Assembly (NCBI GenBank): GCA_964392725.1
Contig: CAYMPW010000009.1
Span: 1 to 56,378, forward strand
DNA: 56,378 nt
Direction of reading: 5' to 3'
Origin: CAYMPW01 sp964392725
GTDB lineage: Archaea > Thermoplasmatota > Thermoplasmata > Methanomassiliicoccales > Methanomethylophilaceae
Part shown: piece after piece, positions 17,279 through 26,068 of the stretch
Layout: each line of letters begins with the position of its first letter
Numbering within the stretch: position 1 is the stretch's first letter
Program-made: the position numbers and the translations under genes
The notes under the pieces: model-generated
Seen by the model: only the letters and a program-made list of their open reading frames with translations
The model's database searches: none
What the model was told of the DNA's origin: nothing

Positions 17279-18670
17279 ATGGCAGTAGAAAGAGCATTCA
17301 ACATTTGCGATATTTACGATCGCTTTGCAAAAGGAAAGAAAGTTTCCGAAGAAGAGTGGGACTACACAATCATCCCCACAAACGCAACAGCACTCAAAGA
17401 GAAATACAATCTTGACTTCGGCGGTAAATTCATCCCTGAAGACAAAGAAACAAAAGACAACTTGTTCTACGCAGGTCTCGAGATGCTTGTTACAACCGGT
17501 TACTACAACCAGGATTTGAAACGCACACTTACAGTTACAGAAGAAGAAGTTCTTGAAGGTATCAAAAAGACACCCAAGAAACTCAAACTCGGAGAGGGAA
17601 GAGACAGCGCATACTTCTACCCCCGTCGCGGAAATTCATCCGTAAAGCCAATTATTCAGGGTGGACCTACCGGATCACCTGTTTCTGAGCAATATTTCAC
17701 CCAGGTTATGCAGAGTTACGCACAGGAAGGAGTTGTTGACCACATCGTTAACGGTGTCATGTGCAACTTCGAAGGTCACCCTGCAACAACCAACACCCCT
17801 TACGAAATTCGTGCTACAATGGCAGAACTCAGGGCGGTTAAAGAAGCAAGAATCAGAGCATCACGCCCTGGACTCGGAATATAGGGACCTGAAACACCCT
17901 TGTCTGCAGCAGCAAGGCTCGCAGCCGACATGCAGTATGCAGGTCAGAAGCCCTGGGAAGCACACGAGTGTTCCCAGCTTAACGAATTGAAGATGGATAT
18001 GGCCGGTATCAACATGCTTGCTGGATGGCAGGCAAACGGTGACATGGTCATGATCGAACAGATGCCTATCTTCGGTGGTTACACCGGTGGCGTCGAAGAA
18101 ACCGCAATCAGTGACGTTGCAACAACCCTTGCATCTTTCGCACTCTTCAGCGGTAACTTCCACCTTGACGGACCTATCCACATCAGATGGGGTATTACCT
18201 CTGCAAGAGAAACACTCCAGATTGCAGCACACGCTTGTGCAGCAATTGATGCACACTGTGACTTGCTCCTTGCAAACCAGTACTACGAAGTTGCAGGACC
18301 TAACACTGAAATGTGTTTCCTCGAAGTCGCAGCACAGGCAATCAACGATACCGCATCCGGTAGAGAACTTCTCTCTGGTGCAGCACCTGCAAAGGGTGTT
18401 GTCATGGATAAGACAACCGGTATGGAAGCACGTATGATGGGTCAGGCAGCACAGGCAGCAGCAGGCATGAAGATTTCTGACGTAAATGAAATCCTCGACA
18501 GAATTGTCAGCAGCTACGAAGGCAGCTACACATCCGCACCTGCAGGTCAGGCATTCAAGGACTGTTACAACCCACTTACCGTTAAACCCACAGCAGAGCA
18601 CCTTGCAACCTATGATAAGGCATGCGAAACACTCCGTGGATTCGGTATCGACGTTAGTGACAACTTCTGA
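17279..18670 (+). CDS. mtmB: Monomethylamine methyltransferase MtmB with in-frame amber
   Basis: Transfers the methyl group of monomethylamine to MtmC, using pyrrolysine as the electrophile that binds the amine. Reading through the TAG at 17882-17884 gives 463 aa with Pyl202, as in M. barkeri. Residues equivalent to Glu259 (IEQMPIFGGY), Gln333 and Tyr335 (ANQYY) are present. The segment from Pyl202 to the conserved HECSQLNEL has exactly the length of M. barkeri MtmB. It is in one operon with mtmC, with the same strong codon bias, unlike the AT-rich mtmB2. Confidence 0.95.
17882..17884 (+). other. In-frame UAG read as pyrrolysine, mtmB codon 202
   Basis: The amber codon lies between RPGLGI and GPETPLS, and the frame continues with full MtmB homology for 261 residues. 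Confidence 0.96.
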
Positions 18671-18676
18671 TTAACG

Positions 18677-18720
18677 CGTATTGGAAAAAATACGATCTAA
18701 ACCTTTTACCTTTTTTTTCC
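18677..18720 (+). terminator. Terminator of the mtmCB operon
   Basis: Hairpin CGTATT/AATACG (18677-18682, 18689-18694), then CCTTTTACCTTTTTTTTCC. The T-run would end transcription in an archaeon even without the hairpin. Confidence 0.65.
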
Positions 18721-18746
18721 TTATTTAATCAAATGAAGGTGATTTA

Positions 18747-19910
18747 ATGGAAATTTCTGATGTTGCAAAAAGAATGATAATTTTCGTTATAATAGCTGTA
18801 ATCGGCTTGGTTGCTTTGGCATTCATACCCTTTGATCCAGTTATTTCTGACGGAGTATTACAATCAAATTCAGCTCTTTTCGGAAAGAATCTTGATGTTT
18901 GGTTCATGTTGATGCTTGTTGCATTCCTCATGCTTTTCATTAAGAAATTCGAATGGGGTGTAGCACTTGCAGTTTTGCTTTCCGCAGCTACAAGCTACAT
19001 AGGATATCTTTTGATTCAGCAGTTCTGGTTCACAGAAGATATTCTTAGTCAGGCAATGATGTTTAAGGCAGTCGTCTGCTCTATTACATTAGTAATCGCA
19101 ATCGGTGTGTTCCTCGGAACCGTCAAAATGTGGCAGTATCTCTTGATTGGATTGCTGTTCGCTCCCGTATATGCGTTTGTAGAATGGTTCATGTTCTCAG
19201 ACATTACAGGATTGGTTGCAACCGATCCCGGTGGATCAATTCTGGTTCACATGTGCGCTGCATACTTCGGTCTCGGTGTGGCAATGGCTATCCGTGATAA
19301 AAGAGCATTTGACGAGCCTATGTACACATCTACACACAGTGTGTCTTTCGTATGGTTGGCTTCAATGCTTCTTTGGATGCTTTGGCCCTCTTTCGTAACC
19401 GGTGGTCTTGCAGAAGACCAGGTTGCGGGAGCAACACTCGTATGTTTCATGGCAGGAATCGGTTCAATTATCAGTACATATATTGTATGTATGGTAATCG
19501 AAAAGAAAGTTAACCCTCTCATTTACACATATGCAATGCTCGCAGGACCTGTTGCGATTGGAGCAACACTTCTGATAACCTCTCCTTGGACCGCATTGTT
19601 GCTTGGAGCAGTAGCAGGTATTGTATCGGCACTCTGTTTCATCTTCCTCCAGCCTCGCTTCTGTAAGATGCTTGGAGTCCTTGATGTAATGGGTGTTCAC
19701 AACTTACACGGAATGGCCGGATGGATCGGAGTTATTGCTTCGTGTCTCATTCTTGGAGCATATGAGAACATAATATTCGCAGTGGCAGTTGTAGCAATTG
19801 TTGTAGTATCTGGATTCCTTATCGGTTTGGTTACCAAGTTCACCCGTGGTGAAATGGAAATCATTTGCGATGACGATACGGACTTCATCAAGAACGAAGA
19901 ACCCGCTTGA
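18747..19910 (+). CDS. Rh-type ammonium/methylammonium channel
   Basis: A 387-aa Amt/Rh family membrane protein with about 11 hydrophobic segments. Two signatures point to the Rh branch rather than bacterial AmtB: LVHMCAAYFGLGVAM (Rh proteins: VHxFGAYFGL) and GVHNLHGMAGW (Rh: GVHNLHGMPG), which should supply the twin pore histidines. GGTGAT stands 3 bases before the ATG. It lies 76 bases after mtmB, beyond a terminator. Amt/Rh proteins conduct NH3 and methylamine, so it may import monomethylamine or release the ammonium left after demethylation. No glnK is next to it. The usual MtmP permease is not in the window. Confidence 0.85.
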   Translation: MEISDVAKRMIIFVIIAVIGLVALAFIPFDPVISDGVLQSNSALFGKNLDVWFMLMLVAFLMLFIKKFEWGVALAVLLSAATSYIGYLLIQQFWFTEDILSQAMMFKAVVCSITLVIAIGVFLGTVKMWQYLLIGLLFAPVYAFVEWFMFSDITGLVATDPGGSILVHMCAAYFGLGVAMAIRDKRAFDEPMYTSTHSVSFVWLASMLLWMLWPSFVTGGLAEDQVAGATLVCFMAGIGSIISTYIVCMVIEKKVNPLIYTYAMLAGPVAIGATLLITSPWTALLLGAVAGIVSALCFIFLQPRFCKMLGVLDVMGVHNLHGMAGWIGVIASCLILGAYENIIFAVAVVAIVVVSGFLIGLVTKFTRGEMEIICDDDTDFIKNEEPA

Positions 19911-19918
19911 ATTTAAAC

Positions 19919-19945
19919 AGGTGCGGCTAATCCCGCACCTTTATT
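19919..19945 (+). terminator. Terminator of the Rh channel gene
   Basis: Perfect 8-bp stem AGGTGCGG/CCGCACCT with a 6-base loop, then TTATTCCTTTAATT. Confidence 0.65.
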
Positions 19946-19959
19946 CCTTTAATTAAAAA

Positions 19960-20955
19960 TTAATTCATTTTTCCACAGATTTTTGCAACTCTGTCTGCAA
20001 ATTCTTGGGTTCCCATACTTCCGCCAATATCTGCCGTACGGGATCCTTCTTTGTATGCCATTCTAATTCCTTTACGGATTTTATCTCCTGCATCGATTAA
20101 CATAAGGTGATCCATCATCATTGCAGAAGATAATATTGCAGAGGTGGGGTTAACTACATTTAAACCAGCTTTTTCAGGCTCTGCACCATGCATAGGTTGA
20201 AACAAACCCATCGAGTCTCCAATGTTTCCAGAAGGTGTTATATGAGTTCCACCAACCAATGCAGAAACTTCTTCTGAAAGAATATCTCCATACATGTTTA
20301 GTGTTACAACAACATCAAGTTCTTCAGGATTGGAAATGAATGTGGCCGCGGCTTTATCTGCATACATATCGTTAATTTGATATTCAGTCCCTGCACATTC
20401 TTGATAGAATATATCTTTGAACAAACCATCCGCTGCATGAAAAGCGTTTGATTTATGAACGCATGTAATTTTTTGTCTATTTTTACGTTTACAAACTTTT
20501 AATGCAGTTTGACAAATACGCGTACATGCTTTGATACTAACACGTTTGTTAAGTGTTACGCCATCTAAATCTTCTACTTCTGATACAGCGTGCATACCTT
20601 CAGAATTTTCCCTGACAATATATGTATCAACACCAGGATATCCAATATCTGGACTTAACTGTCTAAAGGTTCTGATATTTGCATAAAGATCTAATTGTCT
20701 TTTAAGGTCAATAACGGGGCTGCGATATCTATTATCATTTTCATTATCAAATATTGTACCTAATAAAATTGATTCACATTCAGATATAACATCAAGAGTT
20801 TCTGATGGTAAGTAAGATTCATAATGATTATACGCAATCTGTCCGATGTCTGCATCTATGAATTCTAAATCAACTACTGAATTCAATACCGTTAATGCCG
20901 CATTAGTTACTTCAGGGCCGATTCCATCTCCACGTAGGACTGCTATTTTTTTCAT
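19960..20955 (-). CDS. Isopropylmalate/homoisocitrate-type dehydrogenase, possibly AksF
   Basis: NAD-dependent beta-hydroxyacid oxidative decarboxylase of about 331 aa. Start: ATG at 20955 gives the family N-terminus MKKIAVLRGDGIGPEV; a TTG 21 bases upstream is in frame but less likely. Substrate-loop and catalytic motifs are clear: RSPVIDLKRQLDLYANIR, VRENSEGMH, and MYADKAA for the catalytic Tyr/Asp region. Family members in methanogens serve leucine (LeuB), glutamate (Idh) or coenzyme B synthesis (AksF). DLYANIR with RENSEG fits LeuB/AksF better than isocitrate dehydrogenase. No other leu or aks gene lies nearby, so the exact substrate stays open. Confidence 0.82.
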   Translation of the reverse strand: MKKIAVLRGDGIGPEVTNAALTVLNSVVDLEFIDADIGQIAYNHYESYLPSETLDVISECESILLGTIFDNENDNRYRSPVIDLKRQLDLYANIRTFRQLSPDIGYPGVDTYIVRENSEGMHAVSEVEDLDGVTLNKRVSIKACTRICQTALKVCKRKNRQKITCVHKSNAFHAADGLFKDIFYQECAGTEYQINDMYADKAAATFISNPEELDVVVTLNMYGDILSEEVSALVGGTHITPSGNIGDSMGLFQPMHGAEPEKAGLNVVNPTSAILSSAMMMDHLMLIDAGDKIRKGIRMAYKEGSRTADIGGSMGTQEFADRVAKICGKMN

Positions 20956-21223
20956 GTTTTCACAAAACTCTGTCAATAAAGACTTGTGTAAGCCAAAGAT
21001 GTGTAATTATTATATCAATTTATATAACGTTTTTATTACTTGTTTAGAATTTCAAGGCTCTATATTTACATTCATCCTTGTCTGGTAATATAATCGAAGA
21101 CAATCTAATTACTTAAAAAATCTTCTGTTGTTTATCACGTTACCTACTTTACATAATAAATGTGTGTAGTAAAAAATACGAATTACGGCGTGTTTTTATA
21201 CAAATTCTACGTACATATTCCAT
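20956..21223. other. Divergent intergenic region
   Basis: 268 bases, AT-rich, between two divergent genes. A TATA-like TTTTTATAC (21190-21198) lies 26 bases before the MetV-like ATG. I see no other structure. Confidence 0.35.
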
Positions 21224-21691
21224 ATGATGTTGATGGCCCGAAATCGTACATACGATGAACTTTTAGAAGATCTCAAAGGACATTCTGTGCTTATATGGAC
21301 CTGTAAAACATGCATACGCCTGTGTGGAAATATCGGAGGATTAGAATCATCAGAAAGACTTTCTAACCGTTTGAAAGCTGATGGAATTAATGTTACCGGC
21401 ATAGCTTCAACATCTGCAGGATGTCTTGAAAATAAAGTTATCGGAAAGATAGATTTCGAATTGCTGGCACATTCAGATATAATCTTAGTTTTAGCATGTG
21501 ATATCGGTTCTGAATGTGTTAAAAATATTTTCAAAAAAGATGTTATAAATCCAATATGTACACTTGGTTGTGGCTATATGGATTCAGACGAAAATCTGTT
21601 TTTATGTGTGGATGACAATGGTAAAAAATCATACAAGCTTTTATCAGATTTCCTAAAAAATTCAGATTTGTCCGTAGGACCCTTCGTATAA
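21224..21691 (+). CDS. MetV-like cysteine-rich protein (MTHFR C-terminal type)
   Basis: 155 aa (an ATG at 21230 is an alternative start). It has a Cys-rich N-terminal motif CKTCIRLCGNIGG and a C-terminal CTLGCGYM with an internal ACDIGSECV. This pattern resembles the small partner (MetV/DUF5981) of methylenetetrahydrofolate reductase in acetogens, which binds an iron-sulfur cluster and interacts with MetF. MetF itself is not in the window. A zinc or Fe-S site is likely; the redox role is inference. It is a single gene with its own promoter. Confidence 0.45.
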   Translation: MMLMARNRTYDELLEDLKGHSVLIWTCKTCIRLCGNIGGLESSERLSNRLKADGINVTGIASTSAGCLENKVIGKIDFELLAHSDIILVLACDIGSECVKNIFKKDVINPICTLGCGYMDSDENLFLCVDDNGKKSYKLLSDFLKNSDLSVGPFV

Positions 21692-21723
21692 TCGAATATT
21701 TTTTCCTTTCATTATTCGCGTCT

Positions 21724-21739
21724 AATATTATATATGTTG
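21724..21739 (+). promoter_or_regulatory. TATA-box promoter of hppA
   Basis: AATATTATATATGTTG, 45-60 bases upstream of the hppA ATG at 21783. Confidence 0.45.
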
Positions 21740-21782
21740 AGTTTGTACAGGGATTAACTCATAGAAATGGGGTTAATTAAAA

Positions 21783-23948
21783 ATGATCGACATATTCAGT
21801 ACTGAAAGTCTTTTGTTTATAATCCCTATCGCGGCTGTCATTGCATTGGCATTCGCTTTCTATTTCTTCAGAGATGTCTGGTCAAGAGACAAAGGCACCC
21901 CTGAGATGCAGAAAATCTCCAATGCAATTGAAACTGGCGCTATGGCATACCTTGCCCGCCAGTACAAAACGATAGGAATTGTAAGCATTATTTTGGCAAT
22001 TATCCTTGCTATCGCAGGATTTATTCCCGGATTCGAGAAATACCTCGGAATCCCTGTTGCCATTGCCTTCCTTATCGGTGCAGGATTTTCAATCCTCTCC
22101 GGTTATATCGGAATGAAAATTTCCGTTAATTCGAACATCAGGTCCGCATCCGCAGCACGCAAGTCGCTTAACGATGCATTTGTCTGCTCCTTCCGCGGCG
22201 GTGCCATTTCTGGTATCGCTGTTTCTACACTCAGCCTTATTGGTCTCTTTGCAGTCTTCGTAGTATACTACTACGCAGTCGGTGGACAGGACATGACCTC
22301 TACACTTCACGCAGTTGTCGGATACGCATTCGGTGCATCCTTCGCAGCTCTCTTCGCACAGCTCGGCGGCGGTATTTACACCAAAGCAGCAGATGTCGGA
22401 GCTGACCTTGTCGGTAAAGTCGAAGCAGGTATTCCCGAAGACGATCCTAGAAACCCCGCAGTTATTGCAGATCTCGTTGGAGACAACGTTGGAGATTGTG
22501 CAGGACGCGGTGCAGATATCTTTGAATCCACAGCAGCAGAAATCATCGGTGCAATGGTTATCGGAACAGCAGTTCTCGTAGCAGCACCCACACTCAGCGC
22601 AAACTGGGTTTTCCTTCCCTTGGTCCTCATGGCCTTCGGATTGATCGCATCCCTCGTTGGTATCCTCGTTGTTCGCCTCAAAGACGACAACGCAGATGTT
22701 TGCAACTCGCTTAACATCGGATACTACGTCACAATTGCACTCGTTCTTGCAGCATTGGCATTCACAACATATTGGATGCTCAGCGCTGACACAGCTATGT
22801 GGTACCTCTACTTCGCATGCGGAGTTGTCGGTATCGCACTCGGTCTTGCTATTGTGTTCCTTACACAGTACTACACCGGTGACCACAAGCCCGTTAAAGA
22901 TATCGCAGCAGCATCCGAAACCGGACCTGCAACAAACGTTATCACAGGTATTTCAACTGGACTCGAATCCACTGTTCTCCCCGTCGTTTGTATCGCAATC
23001 GCCATCGTCGCAACCTACATGCTCGGATACTTCGCAGCACCCGCAGGCGCAGATGCAATGGTTTTCGGTCTTTACGGAACAGCAGTCGCAACAATCGCTA
23101 TGCTCGCATCTTCCGCATTCATTCTTGCAGAAGATACCTTCGGACCTATTACCGATAACGCAGGCGGAATTGCAGAAATGTCTAACCAGCCCGATGAAGT
23201 CAGGGTAAGAACTGACAAACTCGATGCAGCAGGTAACACAACAAAAGCACTCACAAAAGGTTACGCAATGGCATCTGCAGCACTTGCAGCATTCCTTCTT
23301 TTCGCAGCATTCTTCGAGATTGTTGCAGAAATCAAAGGCGTATCACTTTCTGAAGTCTTTAACGTTAACATCGGAGACCCCTTGGTATTCGTTGGAGCAC
23401 TCATCGGAGCAGTTCTCGTATTCTTCTTCGCATCCCTTGCAATCCGCGCAGTCGGAACCGCAGCTGGAGAAATGATCGAAGAAGTTCGCAGACAGTTCCG
23501 CGAACGCCCCGGTATCATGGCAGGAACAGAAGAACCTGGCTATGCAGAATGTGTTGATATTGCAACACGCTCCGCACTCAAAGCAATGGTTGTTCCCGCA
23601 CTCTTGCCCATATTGGTCCCCGTCGTATTCGGTGTAATCTACAGACTTTGTTTCAAAGACCTCTTCCCAGATGTCGCATACATGGCTGTCGGTGCATTGA
23701 TTATGGTCGGTACCATCGTCGGTATTCTCATGGCAAACTTCCTCAACAACGGTGGAGGAGCCTGGGACAATGCTAAGAAGTACATCGAAGAAGGTAACCA
23801 CGGCGGTAAAGGTTCACCCGCACACGCCGCGGCAGTTGTTGGAGACACAGTCGGAGATCCTTTCAAGGACACCGCTGGTCCTTCAATCCACGTTCTCGTT
23901 AAATTGTTGTCCACCATTTGTTTGGTAACAGCAGTTTTGTACGTCTGA
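21783..23948 (+). CDS. hppA: Membrane-bound proton-pumping pyrophosphatase
   Basis: Couples hydrolysis of pyrophosphate to ion export, saving energy in a methanogen with few coupling sites. At 721 aa with about 16 membrane segments it has normal length. The active-site run DVGADLVGKVEAGIPEDD and the paired metal motifs DNVGDCAGRGAD and DTVGDPFKDTAGP are intact. The switch motif reads GNTTKALTKG: Lys at the first and Thr at the second diagnostic position define the K+-independent class, so protons are the likely ion. Strong C-ending codon bias suggests high expression. It is followed by a hairpin terminator. Confidence 0.95.
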   Translation: MIDIFSTESLLFIIPIAAVIALAFAFYFFRDVWSRDKGTPEMQKISNAIETGAMAYLARQYKTIGIVSIILAIILAIAGFIPGFEKYLGIPVAIAFLIGAGFSILSGYIGMKISVNSNIRSASAARKSLNDAFVCSFRGGAISGIAVSTLSLIGLFAVFVVYYYAVGGQDMTSTLHAVVGYAFGASFAALFAQLGGGIYTKAADVGADLVGKVEAGIPEDDPRNPAVIADLVGDNVGDCAGRGADIFESTAAEIIGAMVIGTAVLVAAPTLSANWVFLPLVLMAFGLIASLVGILVVRLKDDNADVCNSLNIGYYVTIALVLAALAFTTYWMLSADTAMWYLYFACGVVGIALGLAIVFLTQYYTGDHKPVKDIAAASETGPATNVITGISTGLESTVLPVVCIAIAIVATYMLGYFAAPAGADAMVFGLYGTAVATIAMLASSAFILAEDTFGPITDNAGGIAEMSNQPDEVRVRTDKLDAAGNTTKALTKGYAMASAALAAFLLFAAFFEIVAEIKGVSLSEVFNVNIGDPLVFVGALIGAVLVFFFASLAIRAVGTAAGEMIEEVRRQFRERPGIMAGTEEPGYAECVDIATRSALKAMVVPALLPILVPVVFGVIYRLCFKDLFPDVAYMAVGALIMVGTIVGILMANFLNNGGGAWDNAKKYIEEGNHGGKGSPAHAAAVVGDTVGDPFKDTAGPSIHVLVKLLSTICLVTAVLYV

Positions 23949-23963
23949 TTAGGATAAACCAAT

Positions 23964-23995
23964 GGTGGGGGCAATCCCCACCTAAAACCCTTTAA
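23964..23995 (+). terminator. Terminator of hppA
   Basis: GGTGGGG/CCCCACC (23964-23970, 23976-23982) with a 5-base loop, then TAAAACCCTTTAAT. Confidence 0.5.
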
Positions 23996-24021
23996 TAAAA
24001 TCGCGCGTGTTGGCGCACCTA

Positions 24022-24031
24022 TTTTATATAA
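24022..24031 (+). promoter_or_regulatory. TATA box of the rpoE1-rpl operon
   Basis: TTTTATATAA, 34-43 bases before the rpoE1 ATG. Confidence 0.5.
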
Positions 24032-24064
24032 GAGTGGCATAATCCGAAATTAAGAGGATCCACC

Positions 24065-24625
24065 ATGTATATGTTAACACAGGCCGAAAGGACAGTCCGC
24101 ATACCTCCTACTGAACTCAACGAAGATATTTCCAAAGTGATCGACGCGCTCACTTGGGACAGTTTCGAAGGCAGATTCAACGAAGACAAGACACTTACAG
24201 TTCTTGTAAAAGATGTTGAGCCCCTCGGACCAGGACGTATCGTTCACGGCGACGGAGCAGTCTACCAGACCGTAAAATTCGATCAGGTTGTATTCAAAGT
24301 CAAAGAGAACGAAATAGTCGAAGGTGTCGTAGTAGAAATTCTTAAATTTGGAGCTTTTGTAAGATTTGGACCTTTGGATGGTCTTCTCCACATCAGTCAG
24401 GTAATGGATGATCGTGTCGATATCGATGTCGAAAACCAGAGACTTGTAGGTGGAGAAAGCAACAGGTGGATCGGAGTCGGTGACAAACTCAAAGTGAGAG
24501 TTGTCAGTATCGACCTTGACGAAAAGAATCCTCAGGACAGTAAAATCGGTCTGACAATGCGCCAGCCCGGTCTCGGAAAACTTTCATGGATTGAAGAAGA
24601 TCGTCAGAAGAGGAGGGAAGAGTAA
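24065..24625 (+). CDS. rpoE1: RNA polymerase subunit Rpo7 (E')
   Basis: Stalk subunit of archaeal RNA polymerase (RPB7 homologue) that binds nascent RNA. It has 186 aa: an N-terminal RNP domain, then an S1/OB domain around residues 80-160 (VEGVVVEILKFGAFVRFGPLDGLLH). It heads an operon whose genes touch or overlap: rpoE2, dephospho-CoA kinase, eS24, eS31. This order is a familiar archaeal arrangement. Confidence 0.96.
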   Translation: MYMLTQAERTVRIPPTELNEDISKVIDALTWDSFEGRFNEDKTLTVLVKDVEPLGPGRIVHGDGAVYQTVKFDQVVFKVKENEIVEGVVVEILKFGAFVRFGPLDGLLHISQVMDDRVDIDVENQRLVGGESNRWIGVGDKLKVRVVSIDLDEKNPQDSKIGLTMRQPGLGKLSWIEEDRQKRREE

Positions 24626-24819
24626 TGGTAGTCGGACCAGTTCAGAGAGCATGCAAACAGTGCAGCTTTGTCTGTGAAGACGAAACATGTCCCCGCTGCG
24701 GCGGTCAAACCTCAAAAGAATGGCAGGGATACCTCGTTGTTGTAGATTTTGAAAAATCTGACATCGCAAAGAAAATGGGAATCACCTCCAACGGAAAATA
24801 CGCACTCAGGGTTCGCTGA
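24625..24819 (+). CDS. rpoE2: RNA polymerase E'' / Spt4
   Basis: Transcription elongation factor Spt4, partner of Spt5. The 64-aa protein has the zinc site CKQCSFVC...CPRCGG near the N-terminus and the family motif EWQGYLVVVDF. Its ATG overlaps the last base of the rpoE1 stop. Confidence 0.94.
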   Translation: MVVGPVQRACKQCSFVCEDETCPRCGGQTSKEWQGYLVVVDFEKSDIAKKMGITSNGKYALRVR

Positions 24820-24824
24820 TCACC

Positions 24825-25337
24825 ATGAGCATTACCAATCGCATCCTTCCTTCTTGCAAGCGCGAGGAGTTCGGGGAGAGAATTGGTAGTGTGTTATCGG
24901 AAAGTTCGCTTCCCGATATCCTTGACAGCAAAAAACCAATCATTTCGGTGGGCGACGTGGTATCGCTCACATTGAGGAAATATGGCATCACGCCCGACCT
25001 CTCCGTTTATGACGGAATGACGGAAAGACGTGAAATGACTGAATTTGCAAACCTCGTCAAAAGCGAGGGTTGGGATGAAGTCGTTGTCCAGAACCCCGCA
25101 GGTATGATTACCTGTGAAATGTTCGAAGCCATAAAAGAAGCCCTTGCAGGTAAAACGCAAATAATAAGGGTCGTAGGGGAAGAAGATTTGGCAACTTTGC
25201 CTTGTATGATTCTTGCCCCGGTAGGATCCAGTATTGTTTACGGTTGGCCCGGCGAAGGCATGATGGTCATCACCACGGATGAAAACATCACAAAGAGAGC
25301 AAAACAACTCTATGATTTGATGGAGGAGTCAGAATGA
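24825..25337 (+). CDS. GTP-dependent dephospho-CoA kinase
   Basis: Archaeal DUF359 enzyme that performs the final phosphorylation of coenzyme A with GTP. At 170 aa it shows the family motifs DGMTERRE, VQNPAGMITCE, VVGEEDLATLP and YGWPGEGMM. It is fixed in the rpoE/ribosomal protein operon, overlapping eS24 by 4 bases. Confidence 0.9.
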   Translation: MSITNRILPSCKREEFGERIGSVLSESSLPDILDSKKPIISVGDVVSLTLRKYGITPDLSVYDGMTERREMTEFANLVKSEGWDEVVVQNPAGMITCEMFEAIKEALAGKTQIIRVVGEEDLATLPCMILAPVGSSIVYGWPGEGMMVITTDENITKRAKQLYDLMEESE

Positions 25338-25651
25338 AGATGGAAATAACAGAAAAGAAAGAGAACCCCACCCTTAAAAGAGTCGAAGTTAAATTCACAG
25401 TCGACCACCTCGGTGAGGCAACTCCCGGAAGAAATGCAATTGCAGAAGAAGTTGCAAAACAGATGAAAGCCAAAAGAGAACAGGTTGTCGTTGACAACAT
25501 CGAATCCGTTTACGGAAAAGGTGTTTCAAAAGGATACGCAAAAGTATACGACAACAAAGAAGCAGCTCTTGAATACGACAGAGAATACCTCCTCAAAAGG
25601 AACGGTATCGAAGCTGACAAGCCTGTCGAAGAAGCACCCGCAGAGGAGTGA
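25334..25651 (+). CDS. rps24e: Ribosomal protein eS24
   Basis: Small-subunit protein of 105 aa with the typical core (MEITEKKENPTLKRVEV, then EATPGRNAI and VYGKGVSKGYAKVYDN). The tail is acidic (EEAPAEE). It overlaps the kinase before it and is 5 bases from eS31. ATG 25340 is an alternative start. Confidence 0.94.
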   Translation: MKMEITEKKENPTLKRVEVKFTVDHLGEATPGRNAIAEEVAKQMKAKREQVVVDNIESVYGKGVSKGYAKVYDNKEAALEYDREYLLKRNGIEADKPVEEAPAEE

Positions 25652-25656
25652 TATTA

Positions 25657-25842
25657 ATGGCTAAAGCAGCAGCAACCAGTAAAGTTACATCAAAGAAAGA
25701 TGCATACTCCGTTGAAGGCGACAAGGTCGTAAGGACCAAACCCGTCTGCCCCAAATGTGGCCCCGGAGTGTTCATGGCAACACACAAAGACAGAGTCTCC
25801 TGTGGATGCTGTGGATACACTGAGTTCAACAAAAAAGAGTAA
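25657..25842 (+). CDS. rps27ae: Ribosomal protein eS31 (S27ae)
   Basis: 61-aa zinc-ribbon protein of the small subunit, with CPKCGPGVFMATH and CGCCGYTEF as the two zinc half-sites. ATG 25657 is preferred over GTG 25648, which overlaps the eS24 stop. It is the last gene of the operon; a folded RNA candidate follows directly. Confidence 0.93.
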   Translation: MAKAAATSKVTSKKDAYSVEGDKVVRTKPVCPKCGPGVFMATHKDRVSCGCCGYTEFNKKE

Positions 25843-25933
25843 GTAAGGAATCTTCATTCGGCTCCCACCCTCTCAATGGGAGCCCCCAGGATCTACGGGG
25901 TCATCGCCCGGAAACAATTTACTTCCTTACACA
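25843..25933 (+). ncRNA. Candidate structured RNA, three-way junction ending in ACA
   Basis: Directly after the eS31 stop an 8-bp stem GTAAGGAA/TTCCTTAC (25843-25850, 25923-25930) encloses two hairpins: GGCTCCCA/TGGGAGCC (25860-25867, 25877-25884) and CCC/GGG (25885-25887, 25897-25899) with a 9-base loop. The outer stem is followed at once by ACA (25931-25933), as in H/ACA guide RNAs. I see no certain kink-turn. It may be an H/ACA guide, a 3'-UTR element of the operon or a processing signal beside the tRNA. Confidence 0.45.
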
Positions 25934-25951
25934 CTCTTATTTTACAAATTA

Positions 25952-26025
25952 GGGCTCGTGGTATAGCTTGGATAGCATAGTGGCTTCCGGAGCCTTTGAC
26001 TCGGGTTCGAATCCCGACGAGCTCA
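25952..26025 (+). tRNA. tRNA-Arg, anticodon CCG
   Basis: 74 nt, acceptor GGGCTCG/CGAGCTC, T arm CGGGTTCGAATCCCG, discriminator A, no encoded CCA and no intron. The anticodon loop is TTCCGGA within stem GTGGC/GCCTT, which has one U-U mismatch. The tRNA is certain; Arg(CCG) follows from this loop alignment. Confidence 0.9.
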
Positions 26026-26068
26026 CTCTCGTCCTAAAGTTTTTAGTTTTATAATATTATATTTGATT

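Noticed and set aside
22089..22886. 265-codon Cys-rich ORF antisense to hppA (and similar ones antisense to mtmB)
   Set aside because: These are shadow frames caused by the strong codon bias of hppA and mtmB, giving artificial Cys-rich translations.
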